DNA of 64,000 nt from Trichomonas vaginalis G3 (taxonomy: Eukaryota; Parabasalia; Trichomonadida; Trichomonadidae). A program made the translations under genes and the position numbers. Location of the stretch: contig NC_067204.1 of assembly GCF_026262505.1 (NCBI RefSeq), forward strand, positions 21,979,300 through 22,043,299, in the 5' to 3' direction. Shown here one piece after another: positions 8,730 to 16,599 of this stretch (position 1 is its first letter; each line of letters begins with the position of its first letter). The notes beneath the pieces were generated by a model. It made no database searches, had not been told where the DNA came from, and was given only the letters and a program-made list of their open reading frames with translations.

Positions 8730-11412
8730 GACATTAGAATATTATAACGAACATAAAGATAACTGAAAGAGAGAAGGGTGACACCGGACTCAAGGACCAC
8801 AAGGAATACAAGGAATACAAGGAATACAAGGAATACAAGGACCTCAAGGCGAAAACGGTTTGGATGGAAAGATGGAAAGGATGGAAAAACTGCTAAATCA
8901 TGGATATGGGACCTTATAAATACTGGTTTAACAGCTGCTTCATATGGAGTTCTTCAATACCAAATCGGAAAGATATGGGCGGTACTTGGTGAAGAAGTTT
9001 TAAATGACGTTAAAAATGCTTTGAACTTCATTTCAAATGGTTCGGATACTATTAAAACTTTATCTGGTTGGATGCAAGAAACAAGGAGTCAAATAGATAC
9101 TGTAAGACGTATAGCAAACAATGCACGTACGGGATTGGATACTTTACGACAAGCACAAAATACACTAAAGGAAGCAAATGATATTCTTGGCTCAGTATCA
9201 GACATGCATGAAGATTGCTTAAAGGTATTGACAAATCTTTAAAAAATCACAGTCAGTCTATTGCTGACTACAAGAAAAGTATAGATTTTTTACATAGTGC
9301 TATGGACGTACATGATGGAAGCATAAGGAACTTACTTAATGCTAACAATAACTTACCAGGAACTATTAAAGCATTTATAAAGTCCTTTGTAAAACCCGGG
9401 CTCTAACATTTAGGTCTTTGAGAGCAAGAGCATTGAAGTCAAGAGATGCAGAAACTCCAACAGAACCTACAGAAGGAACTGAAACAACAGAAACTCCAAA
9501 AGAACCACCAAAACCAACAGCTAATGAAATATTGTTCGAATATTTTCCAAGGTACTCTGTTCTCATTGCATACATTCAAGAAATACTTAAGAAAGCAGAC
9601 TTGACTTTAGGAGATGATGAAAGTTCTGTATATCTTTCGTTCCAGTTTCAAATAGCAGAACTTTGAGACAGATATGCTTAATGTATGACAACATCTCTGA
9701 TTTCACAAGATATGATGACGACCATGACCCCGAACACGGTGAAGAAGAAGTTTTACAAACATCCATTAAGACAGGAAAGGTTTAACTCAAAGTCTCATTA
9801 TTGACACCAAAGATGGCGAAGTGGACGTTCTTCAAGAGCTGAAGAAAAATACTTCTTCGGGAGGTGGTGGTAGGCATGAACTTGAAATAAATGAGATAGA
9901 AGAGAATTAGCCGAAAAAGCAGATAAAGAACATAAACAACAATATCTCCGATATAAATGAACTTCAAGCTACATTAAATAGTAAAACAGATATAAAATGA
10001 ACTTGACGCAATGAACAAAGTTTTGAAATCTCATAAACACAATATCTCCGATATAAATGAACTTCAAGCTACATTAAATAGTAAAGCGGACAAGAACCAT
10101 GTTCATTATATAACTTCAGACGAACAGATTATAACGGACTACCATGGATATTTAACACGAAGTGATGAAGCGAAGACAAAAATGTTAATGAAAGAAGATA
10201 TAAATACATTCGTGCTAAAGGTTGAATAAAGCTGTACTGTACAGTATGATTTGCTAAAGCACCAGAAGCATTTGGTTATACCGGTGAAATTTATGCCTCT
10301 ACTTTCAATGTTAACGGTGTATTAGTTGAACCAAGAATTTATGTTAAGAGTTAAGGCAAAAATAACTTTTGAAGATGCTATTAAAAGTAAAGCTGACAAA
10401 AATGAACTCGAAGCAATGAACAAAGTTTTGAAATCTCATAAACACAACATCTCTCCGATATAAATGAACTTCAAGCTACATTAGACAGTAAAGCTGACAA
10501 GAACCATACACATAAATCCTTCACTACTGTTAGAGCAGACGACATAATATTGAACTATACCCTTGTTCAAGTGCACCTTTAGAGAATCCAAGTACAAGCG
10601 TAAAAGATACACTAAACTCCTTAAATAACAAATGTATGAATATCGAAGGTCATGTCAGAAACTTTGAAACACATGAACTACCAGCAATGTTAGAGAAGAA
10701 AGCAAATAAGACTCATACACATACAAGTTTTACAACTGTTGCTATAGAAAGTATTGAAGGAACGGTTGAAGGAACTGGTGGGGATGCATTATATTGTAAA
10801 CCTCCTAACTTTCCACAAGGTTTAACATCGGATGACAACATAACGACGATGAAAAACATTAGATGTAAAGATGTTTATGTCATGAAGGATGAACATAATA
10901 TTAAATTCACTGCTCAAGATTTATATGACAAGAAAGCAGACAAAACAGAGCTTCAAACATTAAAGACTCAGATTCTTCAAACATTATATCCTATAGGCTC
11001 TATTTATACGTCAATGAACTCAACAAATCCAGAAACAGTTTTAGGTTTTGGTACTTGGGAACAGATTGTAGACAAATTCTTATACTGTGCTAACTCTTCA
11101 AAGCAAACGGGAGGTTCGAAGAAAATTACTGAAGCAAACCTTCCACCGCACACTCATACGGGAACTACAAACACAACGGGTAGTCATTCACATTCAATAA
11201 CAAAAAGAGGTTATACAAATCTTGCAGCAGGTTCGGATAGACAGGGAATGCATAGATATGATATTTCAAGCGACCCAGTAGATTCAAGCGCAGGTATTTT
11301 CTGTGGAACCGCAGGAAATCATGTCCATACTTTCACAACAAATCCAACAGGCTCGGGTGCAGATTACATGCCACCATTTGTGACTGTATTTGTATGGTAC
11401 CGCGTTCAATGA
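8730..11412 (+). pseudogene. Fibre region: collagen-like repeats, coiled coils and a phage-type tail-collar end, broken
   Basis: In order: a collagen-like Gly-X-Y stretch (about 8795-8860, repeating G-I-Q); helical coiled-coil segments (8900-9400); repeated modules of HKHNISDINELQATLNSKAD type (three copies between 9930 and 10500); and from about 10930 to 11412 a phage tail-collar/receptor-binding domain. The last has the typical LYPIGSIYTSMNSTNPETVL opening, FGTWEQI, two His-rich HTHTG / HSHSI metal-site motifs, and a YMPPFVTVFVWYRVQ ending. Such trimeric fibres bind host surfaces in phages. The region is broken by several breaks; the last 259 codons read openly. Confidence 0.8.
9934..10490 (+). 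repeat. Repeated fibre module (three copies)
   Basis: A unit of about 50 bp, containing ATAAATGAACTTCAAGCTAC, occurs near 9934, 10031 and 10438, each time followed or preceded by a K-A-D-K type motif. It encodes a repeated coiled-coil segment of the fibre. Such repeats often expand or shrink by recombination. Confidence 0.8.
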
Positions 11413-11439
11413 ACGCGCTTGAGCCTGCTTTGCGGGCTT

Positions 11440-12554
11440 ACCGTCTTGAATAAAATCTTAACTTTACATAAATGAGCTTGAAAGAAAGTATTCGAACAAC
11501 ATCCATGGAGGTCATTTAAGAAGTTCAATGAAGCTGCAAAGAGTTGGGATTTACTAACAGAGCTGAAGTGAAAAGGTTCTTTGACAAAAATGTTGTACAT
11601 CAAACAAAAATAAACCCTTACGACTACTTTTTACCAATTTACTCCAACGCTCCTGACGCATACCAATTTGAACACTCTCATTCAAAGCAGAAAAGGAGGA
11701 CATAAACCATTCCTATCTTCAGAAATGTTAACACTCGTAAAGCATATGCATATCCAATGAAAAATAAAGGAACTCGTGAAGTTTTAAGAGTTTTGCAGAC
11801 GTTCGTGGCAGAACATAACCCAAGACTTTAACATCAGACCAAGACAGTGCATACCTCAGCAATGAAATCACAGATTTTCTGCATTAAGCATAACATAACT
11901 CACTACACTACTGAAGACCATAAATAACATACTCGGCATCATAAACCGCTTCATAAGGACTCTCAGAGATTTAAACCAAGAGCGAGACTTTACCGAAGAA
12001 ACAATGAAACATTTTCTCGAAGTATATAATTCCTCAACACATTCTACAACAGGACATACACCAAATTCAATGACACAACAACAAGAAGAAAAGTATATAC
12101 AAAAGAAACGAAGCCAAACACAAAATATCAGAAATTCAACCAATTTACCCTCATTCCTGGAACAAAAGTTCGTGTAGTTCTTGACGACAAACCGTTGACA
12201 AAAGAAACGTTAAGGTTAAGTAGAAACTATTATATCGTAGACTCTACACAAGGTAATGGATATCTTATAAAAGCTGCTGACGACTCCATAGCGTTTTACC
12301 CTCGTCAGAAATTAGTTGAAAGTAGTAATGGCAAACTTGCTGAAACCATTGACGAAGCAAAGCGAGGAGTGGTTATTGAAATACTTGGCTACAACATAAA
12401 CGATGACACTTATAAAGTAAGATATGAAGGAGGCGTTGAAGATGTTATACCATCTAAGAACTTGAGAGAGTCAAAGCCGACACATCTGGGACCATTAGAG
12501 CGGGAGTATTGGAAAGACAAAAATATGCCAGAAAGAATAAGAAAATTCTTCTAA
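11440..12554 (+). pseudogene. Polinton rve-type integrase, broken
   Basis: The N-terminal part contains a helical KKFNEAAK-like region; the middle contains parts of a retroviral-type (rve) catalytic core, including SDQDSAYLSNEI around the second acidic residue and an NSSTHSTTGHTPNSM motif that follows the catalytic Glu in integrases of this type. The C-terminal 119 codons (12195-12554) read openly and form an SH3/chromo-like part (VVIEILGYNINDDTYKVRYE). The integrase cuts and joins the element's ends in host DNA. The region is broken (several breaks). Confidence 0.75.
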
Positions 12555-12594
12555 ACTTTTTCATTAGATGTAAATCAGACAAAAATATAATTTA

Positions 12595-12641
12595 GGGTAG
12601 AAGGTTAGATCTAACCTCTTTTCTAACCTCTTTTCTACCCT
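12595..12641 (+). repeat. Palindromic GGTTAGATCTAACC block, copy 2
   Basis: GGGTAGAAGGTTAGATCTAA followed by CCTCTTTTCTAACC units and CTACCC. It lies 40 bp after the integrase stop. Its upstream flank (AAATCAGACAAAAATATA) is the mirror image of the flank of copy 4 at 13850. Confidence 0.85.
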
Positions 12642-12664
12642 CTTGAATTTGTCATGAATTTTCC

Positions 12665-12724
12665 CGAAATAAAAAATAAAACTAACTTTATTTTTTTTTA
12701 TTTTTTTTATTTTGTATAAAAGAT
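12665..12724 (+). promoter_or_regulatory. Shared Maverick upstream block (12.7 kb)
   Basis: AAATAAAACTAACTTTATTT followed by a long T-rich run and TTTTGTATAAAAGAT right before an ATG at 12725. The same arrangement (AAATAAAGTTAGTTT, T-rich run, ATTTTGTATGTAA, ATG) stands before 14205 and 14907. Confidence 0.6.
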
Positions 12725-13665
12725 ATGATTTCAACAATCGGCACAACAACAATTCAAACAACTACAGCACCAAACTCGTTAGTTATGAATCCAACATCTA
12801 TGTTAGTAGAAATGAAAAAACTTCATTCCTTCTTCATATACTTTCGAAACAGAAATCCAGAAGATAAAGCAAGAACTTTTAACAAGTACTTTAGACTGTA
12901 GTGCGAAAGATGAAACAAATGAACAGTATCTTTATGAAATGCAGGACATTATGACCATTTACCCAAATTGCCTGAAATCCAACAACAAAAACTAACTATT
13001 CCTGAATTCGACGAAATAGAAGTCAAAGCAACTGACTCAGTAGAAATAAAGAAGTTCATACGAAAGGTAAACTATGAGTTTCTTGGATTTCATTGCAACC
13101 ATAAGGTTATGGACAAAGATTGCGACATGGTATATAAGAATGTTTCTGACATATATAAATCTGAAGAATTTAAGACCTACGACAACTTTGTTTCGTTAGT
13201 TGCTGAATGTGTATGGCAGATAAGAGATAAGATAGAAGAGGTAAGGTATGGAATGAACAGATAAAACCAGCAGCTTTTGAGTTAAAGAAAACCATTGACG
13301 CCTTGGTTGTTTTAGCAGGTAAGGTTTCAGAATATAACGCAAAAATGAACCCGCAATGTTCTAAATGTAAAGCAGCAATAAGAAAATATAACTACTCCGT
13401 CAAAGAGATAGAACGTATGCGAAACGACTATGCTGACTTAAAGAAAGAAGTAGAGAAACCAGCAGAAGATAAAATGGACATGTTAGAATTTCTGAACAAA
13501 AACTATCCAACAGCAGAAGATTTCCTTCTATCTGACGTCAAGAAGAAATATAAAGAAACCTTCGGTATCGTTAAAACATTCGATGTACTAAAAGAAGAAA
13601 TTGAAGCTACGAAACTGTTTAGAGTCTCACGAATTCATAACGTTTACCATGTAAAACGCTTATAA
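12725..13665 (+). pseudogene. Broken Maverick gene of unknown function
   Basis: Preceded by the shared promoter-like block. Protein-like segments are helical and Lys/Glu-rich; one contains FDEIEVKATDSVEIKKFIRK, another a CSKC motif (NPQCSKCKAAIRKYN) followed by a long coiled coil, ending FRVSRIHNVYHVKRL. About three breaks. No family recognised. The last part of this gene (from about 13638) and the palindromic block after it are duplicated downstream at 13813-13910. Confidence 0.5.
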
Positions 13666-13674
13666 AATAACTGG

Positions 13675-13720
13675 GGTAGAAAAGAGGTTAGAAAACAGGT
13701 TAGATCTAACCTTCTACCCT
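13675..13720 (-). repeat. Palindromic GGTTAGATCTAACC block, copy 3
   Basis: GGGTAGAAAAGAGGTTAGAA, then ACAGGTTAGATCTAACC, then TTCTACCC and AAAATATATTTTTGC. It lies in inverted orientation compared with copies 1 and 2, directly after the gene end at 13665. Confidence 0.85.
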
Positions 13721-13849
13721 AAAATATATTTTTGCTGAATTCTGTATAAAATTCTGAGTAAAATAATTTTTAGGGCTTGTGTCAAACCGTTGAGTTTTCA
13801 CAAAATTCCAAAAATAACGTTTACCATGTAAAACGCTTATAAAATAACT

Positions 13850-13899
13850 GAGGTTAGAAAAGAGGTTAGAAAAGAGGTTAGATCTAACCTTCTACCCTA
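13850..13899 (-). repeat. Palindromic GGTTAGATCTAACC block, copy 4
   Basis: Same unit as copy 3 with GAGGTTAGAAAA repeated twice before the palindromic core; part of the tandem duplication at 13638-13910. Confidence 0.85.
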
Positions 13900-14045
13900 A
13901 AATATATTTTTGTCTGATTTACGCTCATTACGATGAAGAAGTCTTGACAAAACATATACGTTTAGTTTCGATGAAATCATGACAAAGAATGTACGATGAA
14001 GAAGTCTTGACAAAACATTTACGATGAAATCATGACAAATTCAAG
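13900..14045. other. Non-coding spacer with short repeats
   Basis: Contains two copies of the segment ACGATGAAGAAGTCTTGACA (13930 and 13994) and related ATGAAATCATGACAAA motifs. Together with the flanking palindromic blocks, 13666-14140 is a repeat-rich spacer without a gene. Confidence 0.7.
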
Positions 14046-14093
14046 AGGGTAGAAAAGAGGTTAGAAAAGAGGTTAGATCTAACCTTCTACCCT
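14046..14093 (-). repeat. Palindromic GGTTAGATCTAACC block, copy 5
   Basis: GGGTAGAAAAGAGGTTAGAA, AAGAGGTTAGATCTAACC, TTCTACCC, then AAAATATATTTTTGCTGAA. Same orientation as copies 3 and 4. Confidence 0.85.
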
Positions 14094-14147
14094 AAAATAT
14101 ATTTTTGCTGAAAAATGACCAAATTTCATGAATTTCCTTAAGACAGA

Positions 14148-14204
14148 AAAAATAAAGTTAGTTTTTTATAAAATATTTTTTTTATTTTGTATGTAAGAAC
14201 ATAT
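14148..14204 (+). promoter_or_regulatory. Shared Maverick upstream block (14.2 kb)
   Basis: GACAGAAAAAATAAAGTTAG, a T-rich run, then TTTTATTTTGTATGTAAGAA and the ATG at 14205. Nearly the same sequence precedes the next gene at 14907. Confidence 0.65.
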
Positions 14205-14816
14205 ATGACAAACACTGAGTTTGAAACAGTTAGAAAAATAGACAATAACACCAAATTGGTTAGAATAGGTGATTTAAACGTAAGATACTCAAAGAAATAC
14301 AACAAATATTCTTTGTCAGACATTATATCTCCATCTGGAAAGAAAACAAACGACTGGGTTAGAAATGCTTCAACTCAGAAAATTTTGACAAGAAATCCTG
14401 AGCTTATGATATCGGTAAGATTCTATGGAACTACAGCATATCTTATAGACAAAAGTCTTATACCAATAGTTTTGTTATGGTTAGACCCAGTTGTTGGATA
14501 TAACTTCATAACTTATGGTTCATTCGATACGGAACGTTGCAGTGAAGGCTTACTTTACATCGTTCAGAAACCGAAGGACTTCAATACAAAGAGATATAAG
14601 ATAGGAAGAACATATAATATAACTAAAAGATATGACAGTACAGTCAATAGAGTCAAGGTTGTGTTCGTTAACGATATGAGAGCTGCTGAAACAGAACTAC
14701 TTGAAAAGTTTGAGAAAATATATGGTGCTCCCATAAAAGGTAAAGAAACGTTTGAAGTAGATGAGATAGATAAAGCTATAAAATTATTTGACGAAGTTGC
14801 TGAAAAATACATGTAA
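14205..14816 (+). CDS. KilA-N-like plus GIY-YIG/T5orf172-like protein
   Basis: 203 residues from the ATG at 14205; the open frame begins at a TTG 18 bp earlier inside the T-rich leader, so the ATG is preferred. The N-terminal half has a KilA-N-like layout (KYSLSDIISPSGKKTNDWVR, then a TQKIL helix and VVGYNFITYGSFDTE). The C-terminal half resembles T5orf172/MUG113 members of the GIY-YIG nuclease superfamily: LLYIVQKPKDFNTKRYKIGR with the K-I-G-R strand, a conserved Arg in ITKRYDST, and a Glu in RAAETELLEKF. Proteins with this pairing are common in large DNA viruses and phages. It may bind and nick DNA; the exact role in Mavericks is unknown. Confidence 0.7.
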   Translation: MTNTEFETVRKIDNNTKLVRIGDLNVRYSKKYNKYSLSDIISPSGKKTNDWVRNASTQKILTRNPELMISVRFYGTTAYLIDKSLIPIVLLWLDPVVGYNFITYGSFDTERCSEGLLYIVQKPKDFNTKRYKIGRTYNITKRYDSTVNRVKVVFVNDMRAAETELLEKFEKIYGAPIKGKETFEVDEIDKAIKLFDEVAEKYM

Positions 14817-14817
14817 A

Positions 14818-14830
14818 GCGTTTATTTTTG
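14818..14830 (+). promoter_or_regulatory. CGTTTATTTTT motif just after a stop codon
   Basis: GCGTTTATTTTTG follows the TAA of the gene ending at 14816 within 2 bp. The same motif follows the genes ending at 23863 and 25173 and recurs at 25211, suggesting a 3'-end or next-gene signal. Confidence 0.4.
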
Positions 14831-14847
14831 GTCTTTTGTGAAAGACA

Positions 14848-14906
14848 GAAAAAATAAAGTTAGTTTTATTTTTATTTATTTTTTTATTTTGTATGTAAAG
14901 ACAGAT
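14848..14906 (+). promoter_or_regulatory. Shared Maverick upstream block (14.9 kb)
   Basis: GACAGAAAAAATAAAGTTAG, T-rich run with TTTATTTATTTTTTTATTTT, then GTATGTAAAGACAGAT and the ATG at 14907. Close copy of the block before 14205. Confidence 0.65.
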
Positions 14907-15746
14907 ATGTCAACAACAGAGAACACAACAACTGCTATCGTTCATGAAGCTATAAATGAAGAATATGAGTACATACAGTTTAACAAACAACTCCGTCTCA
15001 TTCGTTCGGTCAAAGACGATATGTACCAAATGCAAAGTATTTTGACAGCATGTTTTGCTCCAGATACTAAGCTTCCTAAAGACTGGTTTAGGAACCAAAG
15101 CACACAAGAACTTTTGAGCGAAGCACAGCGAGACATACTTTTTTCTGAAAACAGTGAAGAACAGCGAGTAGGTAAAAAACCCCAGTCGCCAAAACTCTAT
15201 GAAAATCGTGAAAAATTGCCAAACGGTTTAAGAGGATATTATGTACATAGACTTCTTGTAAATGCTGTTGCAATGTGGGCTTCGCCTCGTTATGCTTGGT
15301 ATATTTACAGACTTCTTGACGAAATTCATAGACAAGAACGTGAAGAGCTAGAGAACAAGCTTGAAGCAAAAGACAAAAGCATTCAGAAAAGAATACCACG
15401 TTCGGTACCAAAAGGAAAGGAAAAGAACTATAAGTATATGATTTATACTGAAGAGATGGAAAATGAAGAAGATAAAGATATGGTTATGTTGCATTTAGTC
15501 AGAAGAAACAACAAAAGCTTTTACGACCTTGCTAAGATTTACAAATCTGACAGAAATTGGTTCTATCGCGAAAACTTACCGATTTCAATGACCCCAAATG
15601 AAGATGTGAAACAAATAGTTCAAGATACGTTACCTCAAACACACTATGATATGAAAGGTTGTACAATACTTACCTTCAAAGAAGATTTGCCATTGTTAAA
15701 GGAAAAAATAACAGAGTATTTTGACAACTTCAAACAAGTAGAGTAA
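14907..15746 (+). CDS. KilA-N domain DNA-binding protein
   Basis: 279 residues from the ATG at 14907. The open frame continues 69 bp upstream, but that part is the promoter-like block read as protein, so it is left out. The N-terminal half holds a KilA-N domain: DWFRNQSTQELLSEAQ at about residues 57-72, then NGLRGYYVHRLLVNAVAMWA and YAWYIYRLLDEIH. KilA-N domains bind DNA and are widespread in large DNA viruses, phages and their kin. A basic linker (RIPRSVPKGKEKNYK) leads to a second globular part with YMIYTEEME and LVRRNNKSFYDLAKIY, similar to the domain often paired with KilA-N. It forms a cluster with the KilA-N/GIY-YIG gene upstream. Confidence 0.8.
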   Translation: MSTTENTTTAIVHEAINEEYEYIQFNKQLRLIRSVKDDMYQMQSILTACFAPDTKLPKDWFRNQSTQELLSEAQRDILFSENSEEQRVGKKPQSPKLYENREKLPNGLRGYYVHRLLVNAVAMWASPRYAWYIYRLLDEIHRQEREELENKLEAKDKSIQKRIPRSVPKGKEKNYKYMIYTEEMENEEDKDMVMLHLVRRNNKSFYDLAKIYKSDRNWFYRENLPISMTPNEDVKQIVQDTLPQTHYDMKGCTILTFKEDLPLLKEKITEYFDNFKQVE

Positions 15747-15801
15747 AAAAATCTAAGCTAATTTTATTTTTTTTATAAAATTTTATCTCATATGAAAGAA
15801 C

Positions 15802-16017
15802 ATGAATTTAGAATATTCGGAACTCATGACAGAAGAAGAGAACGAACAACATGTAAAAGATTATGCAAAATTTCTGAAGACATACAAAGCATTTAAACAA
15901 TATCTAAATGCTTCTAAAGATTATGCAAAATTTCTGAAGGTATATAAAGCTTATGAAAAAGCGTATGAAAAGTTTATACATTGGGGAATTGTTGTAAAAT
16001 ATCGATATGAAGACTAA
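15802..16017 (+). CDS. Small repeat-containing Maverick protein (71 aa)
   Basis: 71 residues, acidic N-terminus then two near-identical helical units, KDYAKFLKTYKAFKQYL and KDYAKFLKVYKAYEKAY, about 26 residues apart. A short helical repeat protein or coiled coil is likely. Upstream is a short variant of the shared block (AAATCTAAGCTAATTTTATT). No family recognised. It ends 18 bp before the stop of the convergent gene at 16036. Confidence 0.5.
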   Translation: MNLEYSELMTEEENEQHVKDYAKFLKTYKAFKQYLNASKDYAKFLKVYKAYEKAYEKFIHWGIVVKYRYED

Positions 16018-16035
16018 CCAAAAATATATTTTTGC

Positions 16036-16509
16036 TTAAATAGCTTCAGGGTCTATTTCTTCAACCATTTCACTTCCTTCGTCAATGTCAATAGAAGCTT
16101 CTTCAACCTTTGGTAAGAATTTCTGTATAACATTTTTGTTCGTTATTGTCTTCAGAGATGAAGGATAATATTTCACATTTGTTTCACCCTTCTTATATTC
16201 TTTCTGTTCGGAAAGATTCATAGCAATACTGAAGAAGTCAATGTTAGAGTTCTTTATGACAGTATAATGAGTATCTTTGACATTCACGAAGAAACTCTTT
16301 TGTTTCAAAACTACTGCTAACTCTTGTGAAGTATAACGTTTGCGGTCAATGACGATAGCTAATGGTCTGACATACTGACCGAACTTAGATTCTTTCACAA
16401 ACTTCTTGTTAAAGATAACATTAACATTTGAAGCATTATTGAACTCATTCTTGATGGCATTAGCGAGAGCATTGTATGAAAAGAACTTGCAATCTTGCAT
16501 GTGTTTCAT
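16036..16509 (-). CDS. Maverick protein of unknown function, divergent from PolB
   Basis: 157 residues; two nearby Met codons (residues 1 and 4) are possible starts. The body is mixed alpha/beta with a basic segment (RPLAIVIDRKRYTSQELAVV) and ends in an acidic tail (EEASIDIDEGSEMVEEIDPE). An acidic-tailed small protein next to a protein-primed polymerase could be a DNA-mimic, ssDNA-binding or terminal protein, but nothing in the sequence proves this. It shares a 90-bp divergent promoter with the polymerase. Confidence 0.5.
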   Translation of the reverse strand: MKHMQDCKFFSYNALANAIKNEFNNASNVNVIFNKKFVKESKFGQYVRPLAIVIDRKRYTSQELAVVLKQKSFFVNVKDTHYTVIKNSNIDFFSIAMNLSEQKEYKKGETNVKYYPSSLKTITNKNVIQKFLPKVEEASIDIDEGSEMVEEIDPEAI

Positions 16510-16599
16510 TAAAATAAAAATATTAAGTTATTTTGAAAAATAACTTAAAAAAATCTAATCTAATTTTTTCAAAAAATATTTTTTTATTTCCTACTAAAG
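16510..16599. promoter_or_regulatory. Divergent promoter of PolB with palindrome
   Basis: 90 bp between two divergent starts. A near-perfect palindrome at 16525-16546, AAGTTATTTTG/AAAAATAACTT, lies in the half nearer the minus-strand gene. The half nearer PolB carries AAAAAATCTAATCTAATTTT, a variant of the shared upstream block. Confidence 0.5.

Larger units (their letters stand above)
13638..13910 (+). repeat. Tandem duplication of a gene end plus palindromic block
   Basis: The stretch beginning ATAACGTTTACCATGTAAAA (13639) with the following palindromic block recurs at about 13815-13910, some 176 bp further on. The second copy has no gene body before it. This shows local duplication carrying both the stop region and the palindromic block. 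Confidence 0.8.

Noticed and set aside
3761-14093. GGTTAGA-type blocks as interstitial telomere repeats
   Set aside because: The units are palindromic, spaced 12 bp or more, lie inside a transposon and do not form a simple TTAGGG-like tandem array.
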